A stretch of 64,000 bases of DNA from Arboricoccus pini (GCF_900187945.1 NZ_FYEH01000001.1:186001-250000), one strand, 5' to 3'; positions 1 through 10,977 are shown, counted from the stretch's first letter. Program-made: numbers and translations. Notes: a model not told the origin generated them from the letters alone.

Positions 1-1385
1 ATCGCGAGCTTGAGGTGGCTGACGAGGTCGAGGACTACGCGCGTCAAATCTCGGTCGAGGAGGCGCGCGAACGCAATCCAGCGGCGCAGACTGGTGACGT
101 TATCCTGGATCCGCTGCCGCCCATCGATCTCGGCCGCATCTCGGCGCAAAGCGCCAAGCAGGTGATCGTGCAGAAGGTGCGCGACGCGGAGCGCGAGCGC
201 CAGTATAACGAATATAAGGACCGGATCGGCGAGATCATCGTCGGCGAGGTCAAGCGCGTTGAGCATTCGGGCGTGCTGGTCGATCTAGGTCGTTCGGAAG
301 CAATCGTCCGCCGGGATGACCTGATCCCGCGTGAGAGCTTCCGCACCAAGGATCGCATCCGAGCCTATATCTACGATGTCCGCCAAGAGATGCGCGGCCC
401 ACAGATCTTCCTTTCGCGTACGCATCCCCAGTTCATGGTGAAGCTGTTCGAGCAGGAGGTGCCGGAGATTTATGACGGCATCATCGAGATCAAGGCTTGC
501 GCTCGCGATCCTGGCAGCCGGGCCAAAATTGCCGTCATCTCGAAGGACAGCTCGATCGATCCGGTCGGCGCCTGTGTCGGCATGCGCGGCTCGCGCGTGC
601 AGGCGGTGGTGGCCGAGCTCGGCGGCGAGAAGGTGGACATCATCCCCTGGGCCGCGGATCCGGCAACGTTCGTTGTCAACGCCCTGGCGCCGGCCGAGGT
701 GTCGCGCGTGGTGCTCGATCCCGACGCCCAGCGCATCGAAGTCGTCGTCCCTGATGACATGCAGCATATCGCAATCGGTCGTCGGGGGCAGAACGTGCGT
801 CTGGCCAGCCAGGCGACCGGCTGGGCGATCGACATCGTCTCAGAGACCGAGAATTCGGAACGACGCCAGCGGGAATTCCGCGAGGCGACGGCGATGTTCA
901 TCGATACCTTGAATGTCGAGGAAGTAATCGCCCAGCTTCTGGCGACGGAGGGTTTCACCTCGCCCGAGGAAGTGGCCTATTGCGAGCTTGAGGAACTAGC
1001 CTCAATTCAGGGCTTCGACGAGGAAGTCGCGGCGGCGCTCAAGGAGCGCGCGCAGAGTTATCTCGAGGAGCGCAACGAGGCCTTGGCGGCCGAGGCCAAG
1101 GAACTTGAGATCGCCGATGACCTGCTCACCTATGAGCGGCTTGATCTTCCGACTGTCGTTGCGCTTGGTCGCTCCGGGGTGAAGACACTGGAGGATCTGG
1201 CGGACCTGGCTGCGGACGAGCTCGTCGAGCAGAGCGGTGAGAGCGGCCTCGACGAGGCAGCGGCGGCGGAGATTATCATGGATGCGCGTGTGCATCTTGG
1301 TTGGATTGAGCCTCCGCCAGCAGCCGAAGACGAGGCACTCGAGGGAGACGCAATCGCGAACGCAGACGAGGCAACGAGGGCTTGA
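1..1385 (+). CDS. nusA: Transcription termination/antitermination protein NusA (5' end missing)
   Basis: The reading frame is open from the first bases of the window, so the N-terminal RNA-polymerase-binding domain start lies outside it; the GTG at 15 is internal, not a real start. Visible in order: the end of the N-terminal domain, an S1 domain (about nt 220-420, [18 protein letters not shown]), two KH domains (about nt 480-860, with [14 protein letters not shown] and [15 protein letters not shown] loops) and a C-terminal helix-hairpin-helix/acidic region ending in an Ala/Glu-rich tail. NusA binds RNA polymerase and nascent RNA and modulates pausing, termination and antitermination. It heads the visible part of the nusA-ylxR-infB operon; rimP is expected just upstream. 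The next gene's TTG start overlaps its stop codon. Confidence 0.97.
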   Translation, partial: RELEVADEVEDYARQISVEEARERNPAAQTGDVILDPLPPIDLGRISAQSAKQVIVQKVRDAERERQYNEYKDRIGEIIVGEVKRVEHSGVLVDLGRSEAIVRRDDLIPRESFRTKDRIRAYIYDVRQEMRGPQIFLSRTHPQFMVKLFEQEVPEIYDGIIEIKACARDPGSRAKIAVISKDSSIDPVGACVGMRGSRVQAVVAELGGEKVDIIPWAADPATFVVNALAPAEVSRVVLDPDAQRIEVVVPDDMQHIAIGRRGQNVRLASQATGWAIDIVSETENSERRQREFREATAMFIDTLNVEEVIAQLLATEGFTSPEEVAYCELEELASIQGFDEEVAAALKERAQSYLEERNEALAAEAKELEIADDLLTYERLDLPTVVALGRSGVKTLEDLADLAADELVEQSGESGLDEAAAAEIIMDARVHLGWIEPPPAAEDEALEGDAIANADEATRA

Positions 1386-2233
1386 GATCGGGCGCGCTGG
1401 CTGTGCGGGGGCAAAAATCTGCCTCGCCGTCCCGTCGGGGCGGCAAGCGTCGTCGGGACGTGGCAAGCCGGCAAAGCGCGTCGCGACAGGCCATGATACG
1501 CTTCGTGGTTGACCTGGAAGGTCGTCTTATCCCGGATTTGGCAGAGCGACTGCCGGGAAGAGGTATCTGGCTGACGGCGTCACGAAGTGCTATAGAGGCA
1601 TCGATAGATGGACGTGCCTTTGCGAGAGCGGCCCGACGGGCTGTTCGCGTGCCGCCGTGTTTTCTGAGCGAGATCGAGGCATTGATGCGCCGCCGCTGCG
1701 TCGATGGCCTGGGTCTGGCACGTCGTGCCGGGGCTCTTGTGGTAGGGTTCGACAAAGTGGTCGATGCCCTGCAGCACGGGCAGGTCGGGCTGTTGATCAT
1801 GGCGGCGGATTCGTCGGACGGTCAACGCCGGCGGCTCCTTCCTCTTGCGGAAGGCGTGTCCGTCGCCACCTGTCTGTCTCGCGACGAGGTCGGCGGTGCC
1901 GTTGGTCGTGAGGAAGCTACCTACGCCGCTGTGAGTGCTGGAACGCTGGCGCTGCGTCTCGAGAGAGATCTGCGTCGATTGGCCGGTATTCTTGGTGACG
2001 TGCCCTCGGAGGGGCCGGCCGAGCCGGTTGGCGAGGACGAGGATGCGGGCCTGTCTTCGGCGAAGCCCTTGGGGGCGGACGCGGAGGACGGGCATTTGCC
2101 GATGGCGTCGCAGCGGGTCGAGCCCGATGGGCAGCCGTTGGCAGGCGAAAGCGACGAGCCGGCGCAGTCGGCTAGGATGTTGACCGGGCCCGATGGGGCA
2201 AGGTCGGAAAATGAGGACGACGACGCAGCATGA
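1382..2233 (+). CDS. ylxR: YlxR (DUF448)/L7Ae-like RNA-binding fusion protein
   Basis: The N-terminal half (residues about 25-95) is a YlxR/DUF448 domain with the family motif GRGIWLT (usually GRGAYLC-like). Residues about 100-190 are an L7Ae/L30e-like RNA-binding domain ([17 protein letters not shown]). The C-terminal 80 residues are acidic, low-complexity and probably disordered. This YlxR-L7Ae fusion between nusA and infB is typical of Alphaproteobacteria; single-domain YlxR of other bacteria has been linked to RNA and RNase P binding. The TTG at 1382 overlaps the nusA stop (TTGA), which suggests coupling; a GTG at 1403 is an alternative start. The stop overlaps the infB start (ATGA). The canonical N-terminal Cys residues of many YlxR proteins are not visible. 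Confidence 0.88.
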   Translation: MRSGALAVRGQKSASPSRRGGKRRRDVASRQSASRQAMIRFVVDLEGRLIPDLAERLPGRGIWLTASRSAIEASIDGRAFARAARRAVRVPPCFLSEIEALMRRRCVDGLGLARRAGALVVGFDKVVDALQHGQVGLLIMAADSSDGQRRRLLPLAEGVSVATCLSRDEVGGAVGREEATYAAVSAGTLALRLERDLRRLAGILGDVPSEGPAEPVGEDEDAGLSSAKPLGADAEDGHLPMASQRVEPDGQPLAGESDEPAQSARMLTGPDGARSENEDDDAA

Positions 2234-5200
2234 GTGACGCCAAGGGACAAGACAGAAACGCTCGCATAGGGCTGTCTTCCCGGCCGTCCGCGCCCCGGAT
2301 TGAGCTCAAGAAGACGGTTGAGAGCGGTGTCGTCCGGCAGAGCTTCAGCCATGGGCGCAGCAAGGCCGTCGCGGTCGAGGTGAAGCGCAGTCGCGCCGCG
2401 CCATCGGCGCCGGCGCCTGTTGCGGCCAAGCCGGCCCCGGCCACGCCGGTGGCCCGTCAGCCGCAGGTGGCGCCGGCCACACCGGTGAGGACCGATGCGC
2501 CGGTGGCCGAGTCCTTCGCCGCTCGTCAGGCGGCGCTGGAGACGGCGCCGCCCGCGGCGCCCGTCATCGAGCCCGAGCCCGTCGAGGCCAAGGCCGTCGA
2601 ACCCGTTGTGGCACCGGCTCCTGCGCCGGTACCCGAATCAGTCGAGCCATTGGCTCCGGCCGTGGCCGAAGTGCCCGCAGCGCCGGCTTCTAAGGAATCA
2701 TCGTTGAGTGAAGCTCCGACCGCGCCCGCGGCACGGCCAGTGACAGCGGCGGCAGCGCCGATCGCCAATGCACCCCGCCCGAGCGTGGCGCCCGGTAGTT
2801 CCGGTCCCCGCCAGACGGCACCGCCGCCATCGCGGCCGGCGGGCGCGGCTCCGACGCGTCCTGGTGCGCGTCCGGCCGGCAATCAGCAGCGCCGGCCGAT
2901 GGTCCTCAAGGCCCTGACCGACGATGAAAAGGCGGGTCGTCTGCGGGCCCTGACCGAGGCTCGGCGTTCGGAAGACGATGCGAGGCGTCGCTCGGAAGAG
3001 AATTCGCGACGTGTGGCTGAGGAATCGGCCCGGCGTCGCGCGGAGGAAGAGGCTGCCCTCAAGCGCAAACAGGACGAGGAAGCTCGCCGCCGCGCCGAGG
3101 AAGAGGTGCGTCGCCGTGCCGAGGAGCAGGCGCGCAAGCTGCTTGAGGAAGGCGAGCGCCGTACCCAGCGTGCCGGCGCCGCGGCGCCGTCTGTGCGAGC
3201 CGACGCGGAGCCGGGCGTGCCGGTGGCCCCTCGTAATGAGGAAAAGATCGCCGCTGATCTGGCTCGCCGTGTGGGCAAGCAGCCGCGTGTGCTCGAGACC
3301 GACGAGGAGGCCGACGGCCGGCGTGGCAAGGTCGGTGCCAAGGCATCGCCTTCCAAGCGACCCGCATTGGCGCGCACCGATCGCGACACCAAGCGGCCGC
3401 TGCGCCCGGCCTTGATCGACGGTGACGAGCCCGAGGAGCGTCAGCGCAGTCTGGCGTCGCTGCGTCGGCACATGCAGAGAGGCCGTCAGACGCAGCAGGT
3501 GAGCAGCGAACCGATCCAGCGCGATGTCGTGCTGCCGGAGAGCATTACCGTGCAGGAACTGGCATCGCGTATGGCCGTTCGTGGCGTCGAGGTCGTCAAG
3601 GCCTTGATGAAGAACGGCATCATCGCGACGATCAACCAGATGATCGATGCCGACACGGCCGAACTGGTGGTGAGCGAGTTCGGTCACAAGGTCAGGCGCG
3701 TCAGCGAGGCCGATGTCGAGGAAGGCATTGACGGGCTCACCGACGAGGCGGGTGACCTGCAGCCGCGTTCGCCGATCGTCACGGTCATGGGCCATGTCGA
3801 CCACGGTAAGACGTCATTGCTCGATGCCCTCCGGCAGACGAATGTCGTCTCGGGCGAGGCCGGCGGCATCACGCAGCATATCGGCGCCTATCGGGTCGAT
3901 ATCGGTCGTGGCCTGCCGGTGGCGTTCATCGACACGCCGGGCCACGCGGCCTTCACGGCGATGCGGGCGCGCGGTGCTGCGGTCACGGACATCGTGGTCC
4001 TGGTGGTGGCGGCGGATGACGGCGTGATGCCGCAGACGGTCGAGGCCATCCAGCATGCCAAGGCTGCCAAGTCGCCGATCGTGGTGGCGATCAACAAGAT
4101 CGACAAGCCGGATGCCAATCCTGAGCGTGTGCGCACCGAGCTGCTCAGTCACGATGTCGTGCTGGAGCAGTTTGGCGGCGACGTACTGGCGGTCGAGGTG
4201 AGCGCGCTCAAGAAGCAGGGTCTGGATAAGCTTATCGAAGCCATTCAGCTGCAGGCCGAGGTGCTCGATCTGCGCGCCAATCCGGCGCGCGAAGCACAAG
4301 GTACGATCATTGAGGCGCAGCTCGATCGAGGACGCGGCGTCGCGGCGACGGTGCTGGTGCAAAACGGTACGCTTAAGGTCGGCGACATCGTCATAGCCGG
4401 CGCCCAATGGGGCCGTGCTCGGGCGTTGATCGACGATCACGGCGACAATGTGACCGAGGCTGGGCCCGCGACGCCGGTCGAGATCCTGGGCCTGGATGGC
4501 GTGCCCGAGGCGGGTGACCGCCTGCAGGTGGTCGACACGGAGAAGCGTGCGCGTGACATCGCCGAATACCGGCAGCGCAAGCGGCGGGAGCAGGCGCAGG
4601 TCATCACTGCGGGTAAGAACTCGCTTGAGGAGATGTTCAGCCAGCTCAAGAGCGGTGAGACCAGTGAGTTGCCGGTCGTCATCAAGTCTGATGTGCACGG
4701 GTCGCTCGAAGCGATCGTCACCGGCCTCACCAAGCTCTCGACCGACGAAGTCAGTGCCCGAGTGCTGGCTGGTGGCGTCGGTGCCATCACGGAGAGCGAC
4801 GTCACGCTGGCGATGGCCAGTCGGGGCGTCATCCTCGGCTTCAACGTCCGGGCCAATGCCCAGGCGCGGGAGATGGCCAAGCGCGAAGGAATCGAGATCC
4901 GCTACTACTCGATCATCTACGAGCTTCTGGACGAGGTGAAGGCGATCCTTTCGGGCATGTTGAAGCCTGAGGCCCGCGAGGCAATCCTCGGCCATGCCGA
5001 GATCCGCGAGGTCTATTCCATCACGAAGGTCGGCAAGATCGCTGGCTGTCGGGTGACGGACGGCATGGTCAAGCGCCATGCACGGGCCCGCCTCCTACGC
5101 GACGACGTGGTGGTTTTCGATGGCCAACTGGGCTCCCTCAAGCGCTTCAAGGACGATGTCCGCGAAGTGAAGGAGGGCTTCGAGTGCGGCATGTCGATCG

Positions 5201-5274
5201 AGAACTATAACGACATCCGGACGGGTGACGTCATCGAGGTCTATGAGGTCGAGCAGATTGCACGAACCCTCTGA
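2230..5274 (+). CDS. infB: Translation initiation factor IF-2
   Basis: GTPase that places initiator fMet-tRNA on the 30S subunit and promotes 50S joining. The 1014 residues comprise a long Ala/Pro-rich N-terminal region (about 1-215), a charged Arg/Glu-rich coiled-coil stretch (about 235-310), an IF2-N domain near 435-470, and the G domain from about 515 with G1 [10 protein letters not shown]3 DTPGH and G4 NKID, followed by domains II, III and the C-terminal fMet-tRNA-binding domain. The length fits alphaproteobacterial IF-2 with its extended N-terminus. The ATG overlaps the ylxR stop as ATGA. A terminator-like hairpin follows in the 125-bp gap before rbfA, so downstream genes may be partly uncoupled from infB. 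Confidence 0.98.
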   Translation: MSDAKGQDRNARIGLSSRPSAPRIELKKTVESGVVRQSFSHGRSKAVAVEVKRSRAAPSAPAPVAAKPAPATPVARQPQVAPATPVRTDAPVAESFAARQAALETAPPAAPVIEPEPVEAKAVEPVVAPAPAPVPESVEPLAPAVAEVPAAPASKESSLSEAPTAPAARPVTAAAAPIANAPRPSVAPGSSGPRQTAPPPSRPAGAAPTRPGARPAGNQQRRPMVLKALTDDEKAGRLRALTEARRSEDDARRRSEENSRRVAEESARRRAEEEAALKRKQDEEARRRAEEEVRRRAEEQARKLLEEGERRTQRAGAAAPSVRADAEPGVPVAPRNEEKIAADLARRVGKQPRVLETDEEADGRRGKVGAKASPSKRPALARTDRDTKRPLRPALIDGDEPEERQRSLASLRRHMQRGRQTQQVSSEPIQRDVVLPESITVQELASRMAVRGVEVVKALMKNGIIATINQMIDADTAELVVSEFGHKVRRVSEADVEEGIDGLTDEAGDLQPRSPIVTVMGHVDHGKTSLLDALRQTNVVSGEAGGITQHIGAYRVDIGRGLPVAFIDTPGHAAFTAMRARGAAVTDIVVLVVAADDGVMPQTVEAIQHAKAAKSPIVVAINKIDKPDANPERVRTELLSHDVVLEQFGGDVLAVEVSALKKQGLDKLIEAIQLQAEVLDLRANPAREAQGTIIEAQLDRGRGVAATVLVQNGTLKVGDIVIAGAQWGRARALIDDHGDNVTEAGPATPVEILGLDGVPEAGDRLQVVDTEKRARDIAEYRQRKRREQAQVITAGKNSLEEMFSQLKSGETSELPVVIKSDVHGSLEAIVTGLTKLSTDEVSARVLAGGVGAITESDVTLAMASRGVILGFNVRANAQAREMAKREGIEIRYYSIIYELLDEVKAILSGMLKPEAREAILGHAEIREVYSITKVGKIAGCRVTDGMVKRHARARLLRDDVVVFDGQLGSLKRFKDDVREVKEGFECGMSIENYNDIRTGDVIEVYEVEQIARTL

Positions 5275-5338
5275 CCGCGGGGCGATGGGAGCCCGGATTG
5301 GGAGCGAGATCGGACGTGCTGGATCTGCCGTAGGACAG

Positions 5339-5367
5339 CGAGGGACCGGTGTTGGTCCCTCGTTTTA
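5339..5367 (+). terminator. Terminator/attenuator hairpin between infB and rbfA
   Basis: A perfect 9-bp stem (CGAGGGACC, 5339-5347, with GGTCCCTCG, 5354-5362) closes a 6-nt loop and is followed directly by TTTTA. It has the form of an intrinsic terminator inside an otherwise co-directional operon. Partial termination or an RNA-processing site are both possible. Confidence 0.7.
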
Positions 5368-5399
5368 CCGCGCTCTGAAGTGCGGGCGGGAGATACGCC

Positions 5400-5843
5400 A
5401 TGGCTAGAGGGTCGGCGAGCAGCCACCAGATGGAGCCTTCCCAGCGTCAGCTTCGCGTTGCCGAGCAGATCCGACATCTGCTGGCCGAGGACTTGATGAT
5501 GGGCCACGTCCATGATCCAAGGCTGGAAGGGACTTCGGTGACCGTCGCCGAGGTGCGTATCAGCCGCGATTTGAAGCATGCGACGGTCTTTACCACCGAG
5601 CTCGGCCGCCCGCTCCGCCCGGAGACACTGGAGGCCCTGATCGAGCAGGCGCCGCGCCTGGCAGGCCGGATCGCCCGGCGCATGCATATTAAGTTTGCCC
5701 CAAGGCTGCACTTCGTCGCCGATGAGACTTTCGACGAGGCGTCACGAATGCAGAGGCTGATCGACGCCGACAAAGCGAGGCTCGGCCTTGCGCTTTGGCC
5801 GGTGGCGGATGCGATCGAGGACGAAGACGATGGCCGGGCGTAG
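5400..5843 (+). CDS. rbfA: 30S ribosome-binding factor RbfA
   Basis: 147-residue RbfA, a KH-like protein needed for late 30S maturation and 16S 5'-end processing. Family features: QRQLRVAEQIRHLLAEDLMMG near the N-terminus, the core TVAEVRISRDLKHATVF, and RMHIKFAPRLHFVADETFDEA towards the C-terminus. The start ATG has a purine-rich GGGAGA seven bases or so upstream. It sits in its usual place between infB and truB and overlaps truB by 14 bp, which implies translational coupling. The sequence looks complete and normal. Confidence 0.97.
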   Translation: MARGSASSHQMEPSQRQLRVAEQIRHLLAEDLMMGHVHDPRLEGTSVTVAEVRISRDLKHATVFTTELGRPLRPETLEALIEQAPRLAGRIARRMHIKFAPRLHFVADETFDEASRMQRLIDADKARLGLALWPVADAIEDEDDGRA

Positions 5844-6774
5844 GCGTCGTGGGCGCCCGATCGATGCCTGGCTGGTGATCGACAAGCCCGAGGGCATTAC
5901 CTCGACGCAGGTCGTGGGCAGGGTGAAGTGGATAACGGACGCCGCCAAGGTGGGCCATGGCGGCACGCTCGACCCGATGGCGACGGGAATTTTGCCGATC
6001 GCGATGGGGGAGGCGACCAAGACCGTTCCCTACATCATGGACGCGCGCAAGGCCTACAGCTTTACCGTGCGGTTCGGCGCGGCGACGGATACGGACGATG
6101 CCGAGGGGGAGGTGATCGCAACCTCGGCGGAACGACCGAGCGACGACGCGATCGAAGGAGCGCTGCCCCGCTTTATCGGCCTGATCATGCAAAGGCCGCC
6201 ACGCTATGCGGCGGTCAAGATACAGGGCGAGCGCGCCTATGACCTGGCTCGCAGGGGCGAGGACGTGGTGCTTGAGCCACGGCCGATCCTGGTCGAGAAA
6301 TTGAAATTCGTTCGGCGGGTCGATGACGACCACGCCGAATTCGAGATGATCAGCGGTAAGGGAGCCTATGTGCGCTCCCTGGCCCGCGATCTGGGCGAAG
6401 CGCTTGGTTGCTTTGCCCATGTATCGACCCTGCGGCGCACGTCCGTGGGGCCGTTTGGCCTGGCGCAGGCGATCTCCCTGGAAGCGCTCGATGCGCTCGT
6501 CCAGGAGGAGACCTTGCCCCAGGTGCTCGTCTCAGTGGCAACAGCGCTGGCCGGCATCCCGGCGTTTGCTGTCACTGAGCCGCAAGCGCTTCGGCTGCGT
6601 TCAGGGCAGTCCGTGCGCGTGGCGCCTCGCCTCGTCGGCGAGGAAGCTCAGGACGGCGTCACCTTGAAGGTGACGCAGGCCGGCGAGCTCGTGGCCATCG
6701 CGCGTCTGGACGGTGCGGAACTCAGTCCGGTGCGTGTCTTCAACCTCAAGGGCGCTATGGGCGCCCGGGCTTAG
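5830..6774 (+). CDS. truB: tRNA pseudouridine(55) synthase TruB
   Basis: Makes pseudouridine 55 in the T-loop of tRNAs. Starting at ATG 5830 (inside the end of rbfA) gives 314 residues. The frame is open further upstream to 5788, but the conserved start of the family ([14 protein letters not shown]) follows this ATG closely. The catalytic Asp is D48 in [27 protein letters not shown] and the [12 protein letters not shown] motif of TruB are also present, with a C-terminal PUA-like region (about 235-310). It is coupled to rbfA by overlap; rpsO follows after 13 bp. Confidence 0.97.
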   Translation: MAGRRRRGRPIDAWLVIDKPEGITSTQVVGRVKWITDAAKVGHGGTLDPMATGILPIAMGEATKTVPYIMDARKAYSFTVRFGAATDTDDAEGEVIATSAERPSDDAIEGALPRFIGLIMQRPPRYAAVKIQGERAYDLARRGEDVVLEPRPILVEKLKFVRRVDDDHAEFEMISGKGAYVRSLARDLGEALGCFAHVSTLRRTSVGPFGLAQAISLEALDALVQEETLPQVLVSVATALAGIPAFAVTEPQALRLRSGQSVRVAPRLVGEEAQDGVTLKVTQAGELVAIARLDGAELSPVRVFNLKGAMGARA

Positions 6775-6787
6775 AAAGGAAAGGCCG

Positions 6788-7057
6788 ATGTCGATTACCG
6801 CTACGCGCAAGAGCGAGCTCATCAAGGAACATGCCACGCATGAAGGCGACACGGGGTCGCCGGAAGTGCAGGTAGCGATCCTCTCCGAACGCATTACCAA
6901 CCTGACCGAACACCTAAAAGCGCATCACAAGGACTTCGCCAGCCGGCGCGGTCTCTTGATGATGGTCGGTCAGCGCCGTCGTCTGTTGGACTATGTCCGC
7001 AAGAACGACCAGAGCCGCTACCAGCAGATCATCGAGCGCTTCGGCCTCCGTCGCTGA
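6788..7057 (+). CDS. rpsO: 30S ribosomal protein S15
   Basis: 89-residue S15, a primary 16S rRNA-binding protein of the small-subunit platform. The conserved features [35 protein letters not shown] and RRRLLDYVR are all present, at the usual length. The ATG at 6788 is preceded by AGGAAAGG. It lies between truB and pnp as in most proteobacteria, where S15 synthesis and PNPase mRNA are both controlled through this intergenic RNA. No obvious autoregulatory pseudoknot could be assigned by eye here. Confidence 0.98.
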   Translation: MSITATRKSELIKEHATHEGDTGSPEVQVAILSERITNLTEHLKAHHKDFASRRGLLMMVGQRRRLLDYVRKNDQSRYQQIIERFGLRR

Positions 7058-7138
7058 GCTGATGCGGGGCTTTCGGCTATCTGCCTTGAGACCTGCAAGC
7101 GATCATGCCCGACGGCACCGACCCGGAAAGGTTAAAAA

Positions 7139-9358
7139 ATGATGTTTGACATCACCCGAAAAGAAATGAACTGGGGCGGCAAGCCGTTGGTCCTGGAGAC
7201 CGGGCGCATGGCGCGCCAGGCGGACGGCGCGGTCCTGGCCTCGCTAGGCGACACGGTTGTCCTGGCGACGGTGGTTGGCGCCAAGAGCGTCAAGGCCGGC
7301 CAGGATTTCTTCCCGCTCACCGTGAACTACCAGGAAAAGGCCTTCGCGGCCGGCAAGATTCCGGGAGGCTTCTTCAAGCGCGAGGGCCGGCCTTCCGAGA
7401 AGGAAACGCTGGTTTCGCGCTTGATCGACCGGCCGATTCGCCCCCTCTTCATCGAGGGCTTTAAGAACGAGGTCCAGGTGGTCGCCACCGTCCTGGCGCA
7501 CGATGGCGAGACCGATAGCGACATTCTCTCGATCATCGCGGCCTCGGCTGCCTTGACGTTGAGCGGGCTGCCGTTCCTGGGCCCCATCGCCGCGGCCAAG
7601 GTCGGCCATATCGACGGTGCCTTCGTGCTCAATCCGTCGCGTGAGCAACTGGCCAAGAGCCGCCTCGACCTTGTCGTCGCTGGTACGCGTGATGCGGTGA
7701 TGATGGTCGAATCGGAAGCTAAGGAGCTCTCCGAGGAGACCATGCTCGAGGCCGTCATGTTCGGCATGAAGTCGTTCGAGCCCGTGATCGATCTCATCAT
7801 CGACCTCGCGGAGGTGGCCGCCAAGGCCCCTTGGGATGTCGACGTTCCGGATCACGACAAGCTCTTCAAGGCGCTCGAGAAGGCCTATGCCAAGCCGCTG
7901 AAGAAGGCTTACGGCGAACCCAAGAAGCAGCTGCGCTACGAGGCCGTGAAGGCCATCAAGGCCAAGGCGATCGAGGAGCTGAGCGGCGAAGGCAAGGAGG
8001 ATGCTCTCGTCGTCGGTGCGCAGTTCAAGGAACTGGAAGCCAAGATCGTGCGCGGCGCCATCCTCGATACGGGTCGCCGGATCGACGGGCGCGACACGAA
8101 GACCGTCCGGCCGATTGAGGCCGAGGTCGGCGTGCTGCCGCGCGTCCATGGTTCGGCGCTGTTTACCCGTGGCGAGACGCAGGCCCTCGTGGTCGCGACG
8201 CTGGGCACCGGCCAGGACGAGCAGGTGATCGACTCGCTGGAAGGGGATGTCCGCGAGCACTTCATGCTGCATTATAATTTCCCGCCTTACTCGGTGGGTG
8301 AGACGGGACGCATGGGCTCGCCCGGCCGGCGCGAGATCGGCCATGGCAAGCTCGCCTGGCGTGCGGTGCGGCCGCTTTTGCCGGCCAAGGATCAGTTCCC
8401 CTACACGATCCGCGTCGTCTCCGAGATCACCGAGAGCAATGGCTCGTCCTCCATGGCGACCGTCTGTGGCACCTCGCTGGCGCTTATGGATGCCGGCGTG
8501 CCGCTGCCCCGGCCGGTGGCCGGCATTGCCATGGGCCTGATCAAGGAGGGGGCGAAGTTTGCGATCCTCTCCGACATCCTGGGCGACGAGGACCATCTGG
8601 GCGACATGGACTTCAAGGTCGCCGGCACCGATCAGGGCGTCACCTCCCTGCAGATGGACATCAAGATCGCCGGCATCACCGAGGAGATCATGCAGGTCGC
8701 GCTCGAGCAGGCGCGGGATGGCCGGCTGCACATTCTAGGTGAGATGGCCAAGGGGCTGGGCCGGCCGCGCGGCGAGATGCGCGAGACGGTTCCACGCGTC
8801 ATCACGATCAGCATTCCCCAGGACAAGATCGGCGCGGTCATCGGACCGGGCGGCAAGATGATCCGCGAGATCACCGAGACGACCGGCTGCAAGATCGACA
8901 TCAACGACGACGGCACGGTGAAGATCTCCTCGGCCGATGGCGATGCGGCGCAAAAGGCGGTGGACTGGGTCCGCAGCCTGACTGCAACCCCTGAGATCGG
9001 CGTGATCTATACCGGCAAGGTTGTCCGCGTCGTCGACTTTGGCGCCTTCATCAATTTCCTTGGCGGCCAGGACGGACTTTGTCATATCTCCGAGTTGGCG
9101 AACGAACGCGTTGGCAAGGTTACCGACGTCGTCAATGAGGGTGATATCGTCAAGGTCAAGGTCCTGGCGATCGACGATCGCGGCAAGATCAAGCTGTCGA
9201 TGCGCGCGGTCGACCAGGACACAGGTGCCGAGGTGCCGAGGGCGCCCCGCGAGCCACGTTTCGATGATCGTGAACGTGGTAGCGAGCGGCGTGACCATGA
9301 TCGTCCTGAGCGTGGAGAGCGTCCCGAGGGGCGGCGTCGGCGCGAACGGGCGAGCTAG
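7139..9358 (+). CDS. pnp: Polyribonucleotide nucleotidyltransferase (PNPase)
   Basis: 3'-5' phosphorolytic exoribonuclease and degradosome component. The 739 residues hold two RNase PH domains (about 1-230 and 310-550) joined by a helical domain, then a KH domain (about 550-615, [20 protein letters not shown]) and an S1 domain (about 620-690). A charged Arg/Glu tail (about 695-739) may contact RNA or partners. The second PH domain carries the family sequence [15 protein letters not shown] lies seven bases before the first of two adjacent ATG codons (7139 and 7142). It is the last gene of the operon; a strong stem-loop follows. Confidence 0.98.
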   Translation: MMFDITRKEMNWGGKPLVLETGRMARQADGAVLASLGDTVVLATVVGAKSVKAGQDFFPLTVNYQEKAFAAGKIPGGFFKREGRPSEKETLVSRLIDRPIRPLFIEGFKNEVQVVATVLAHDGETDSDILSIIAASAALTLSGLPFLGPIAAAKVGHIDGAFVLNPSREQLAKSRLDLVVAGTRDAVMMVESEAKELSEETMLEAVMFGMKSFEPVIDLIIDLAEVAAKAPWDVDVPDHDKLFKALEKAYAKPLKKAYGEPKKQLRYEAVKAIKAKAIEELSGEGKEDALVVGAQFKELEAKIVRGAILDTGRRIDGRDTKTVRPIEAEVGVLPRVHGSALFTRGETQALVVATLGTGQDEQVIDSLEGDVREHFMLHYNFPPYSVGETGRMGSPGRREIGHGKLAWRAVRPLLPAKDQFPYTIRVVSEITESNGSSSMATVCGTSLALMDAGVPLPRPVAGIAMGLIKEGAKFAILSDILGDEDHLGDMDFKVAGTDQGVTSLQMDIKIAGITEEIMQVALEQARDGRLHILGEMAKGLGRPRGEMRETVPRVITISIPQDKIGAVIGPGGKMIREITETTGCKIDINDDGTVKISSADGDAAQKAVDWVRSLTATPEIGVIYTGKVVRVVDFGAFINFLGGQDGLCHISELANERVGKVTDVVNEGDIVKVKVLAIDDRGKIKLSMRAVDQDTGAEVPRAPREPRFDDRERGSERRDHDRPERGERPEGRRRRERAS

Positions 9359-9363
9359 GCGAG

Positions 9364-9393
9364 ATCACAAAAGGGGCGGACCCCTTTTGTGAT
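9364..9393. terminator. Perfect 13-bp inverted repeat after pnp
   Basis: ATCACAAAAGGGG (9364-9376) and its exact complement (9381-9393) enclose a 4-nt CGGA loop six bases after the pnp stop. There is no U-tract immediately 3', but the stem contains a run of four A/T pairs. It probably acts as the operon terminator and/or a 3'-end stabiliser. Confidence 0.7.
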
Positions 9394-9423
9394 GCGTGAT
9401 CGATCTCACATAGAAGATACTGA

Positions 9424-9457
9424 ACGCCCGTGGCGGGCAACTTCCAGCCACGGGCGT
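9424..9457. repeat. 11-bp inverted repeat upstream of the flavin oxidoreductase gene
   Basis: ACGCCCGTGGC (9424-9434) and GCCACGGGCGT (9447-9457) are perfect complements around a 12-nt spacer. The site is 35 bp before the start at 9493, in the would-be 5' leader. It could be a second terminator, an operator or an mRNA hairpin. No U-tract follows. Confidence 0.55.
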
Positions 9458-9492
9458 GGTAGACTTTCACCTTATCGAAGTGGACGACCGAT

Positions 9493-10902
9493 ATGAGCTG
9501 CGTGCAGCCCATGGTCATCTCGGGAGCCGAGGTTTGGCCTCTCGTGGAAGGTGGTAAGGGCGTCGCCGTCAGCGACGGCCGTTCGGCCGGAGCCTGGGCG
9601 GCGGCTGGTGGCGTCGGTACCTTCTCAGGCGTCAATGCCGATGTGGTCGATGCGAACGGCGAGTATGTGCCCCTTATCTTCAAGGGGCGTGACCGTCGGG
9701 AGCGGCATGAGGAATTGATCGACTACTCGATCAGGGGGGCGATCAGTCAGGCCCGGATCGCGCATGAGACGAGGCGCGGCGAAGGGCGGATCCATATTAA
9801 CGTGCTTTGGGAGATGGGTTCCTGCGAGCGCGTGCTGACCAGCGTGCTCGACGGTGCAAAGGACTTGATCCACGGCGTGACGTGCGGCGCTGGCATGCCC
9901 TATCGCCTGGCCGAGATCTGCGAGCGCTACGGTATCCACTATTACCCGATCGTCTCGTCGGGCCGTGCGTTCAATGCGCTTTGGAAGCGTGCCTATCACA
10001 AGGCAGCCGAGCTTCTAGGTGCTGTCGTCTACGAGGATCCATGGCGGGCCGGCGGCCATAACGGCCTCTCCAACGTCGAGGATCCCAAGGCGCCGCAATC
10101 GCCGCTGCCACGCGTCCTCGAACTCCGGCGACTGATGCGTTCCTTCGGCCTCGGCCACGTGCCGATCGTCATGGCCGGCGGTGTGTGGCACCTTAAGGAT
10201 TGGAAGGACTGGATCGGTAATCCCGAGCTCGGGCCCATCGCCTTTCAATTTGGCACGCGGCCGCTTTTGACCCAGGAAAGCCCTATTCCAGACAGCTGGA
10301 AACAGCGGATCGCCAATCTACTGCCGGGCGACGTGCTCCTGCACAAATTTAGCCCGACGGGCTTCTATTCATCGGCGGTGCGCAACGATTTTCTAAACGA
10401 GCTCGTGGAGCGCTCCGATCGCCAGGTCGAAATCGCCGAGGTGGCTGATCCGGCAAGCGGTAAGGATGCCTTTTTCGCCTATGGCCGCAGCGGCAGCGGC
10501 GTGTTCATGCGTGCAGACGATCTGGCGCGCGTGCAGGCTTGGCAGAGTGAAGGCTTTACCCAGCCGATGCGGACGCCCGATAGCACCATGATTTTCGTCA
10601 CGCCCGAGCGGGCGCGTAACATCCGTCGTGATCAGGCGGGGTGCATGGGCTGTCTTAGCCATTGCTCGTTCAGCAACTGGAAGGATCATGACGACATGAC
10701 GACCGGCCGCATGGCCGATCCGAGGTCGTTCTGCATCCAAAAGACCCTACAGGATATTGCCCATGGCGAGGGCGATCCCGTCGACAACCAGTTGATGTTT
10801 TCAGGCCACAATGTGTACCAGTTTAAGCAGGATCCATTTTACGCCAATGGATTCATTCCGTCGGTGAAGCAATTGGTCCAGCGCATCTTGACGGGTAATT
10901 GA
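9493..10902 (+). CDS. Nitronate monooxygenase-family flavin oxidoreductase with C-terminal Cys cluster
   Basis: 469 residues resembling the 2-nitropropane dioxygenase/nitronate monooxygenase TIM-barrel family (FMN-dependent). Visible: GGKGVAVSDG near the N-terminus, HGVTCGAGMPY (about 127-137), AGGHNG (about 186-191), a phosphate-binding MAGGVW (about 227-232) and QFGTRPLLTQESPIP. The C-terminal third has C384, C387 and C391 in a CxxCxxxC arrangement (CMGCLSHC), then another Cys near 413. Classical short enzymes of the family lack this cluster, so a metal or Fe-S site is possible. From memory, homologues with this tail often lie next to pnp in Alphaproteobacteria. The physiological substrate is unknown. 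No strong Shine-Dalgarno sequence precedes the ATG. Confidence 0.82.
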   Translation: MSCVQPMVISGAEVWPLVEGGKGVAVSDGRSAGAWAAAGGVGTFSGVNADVVDANGEYVPLIFKGRDRRERHEELIDYSIRGAISQARIAHETRRGEGRIHINVLWEMGSCERVLTSVLDGAKDLIHGVTCGAGMPYRLAEICERYGIHYYPIVSSGRAFNALWKRAYHKAAELLGAVVYEDPWRAGGHNGLSNVEDPKAPQSPLPRVLELRRLMRSFGLGHVPIVMAGGVWHLKDWKDWIGNPELGPIAFQFGTRPLLTQESPIPDSWKQRIANLLPGDVLLHKFSPTGFYSSAVRNDFLNELVERSDRQVEIAEVADPASGKDAFFAYGRSGSGVFMRADDLARVQAWQSEGFTQPMRTPDSTMIFVTPERARNIRRDQAGCMGCLSHCSFSNWKDHDDMTTGRMADPRSFCIQKTLQDIAHGEGDPVDNQLMFSGHNVYQFKQDPFYANGFIPSVKQLVQRILTGN

Positions 10903-10947
10903 CATCCTCGCCTACGCCTTGCCCGAGAGTCTGGAACGTTTCCGAAT

Positions 10948-10977
10948 TTGTCTTTATTGACAATACTGGACTATAAT
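10948..10977 (+). promoter_or_regulatory. Sigma-70-like promoter of irr
   Basis: A -35-like TTGTCT (10948-10953) and a perfect -10 TATAAT (10972-10977) are separated by 18 bp, in a locally AT-rich stretch about 120 bp before the irr start. The TTGACA at 10957-10962 is only 9 bp from the -10 box and cannot be its partner. Confidence 0.6.

Noticed and set aside
2698-3804. Long minus-strand open frame opposite infB.
   Set aside because: Mirror of the low-complexity Ala/Pro/Arg-rich infB region; no protein-like features or ribosome-binding site.
10957-10977. TTGACA followed by TATAAT before irr read as one promoter.
   Set aside because: Only 9 bp separate the hexamers, too short for a sigma-70 promoter; TTGTCT at 10948 with an 18-bp spacer fits better.
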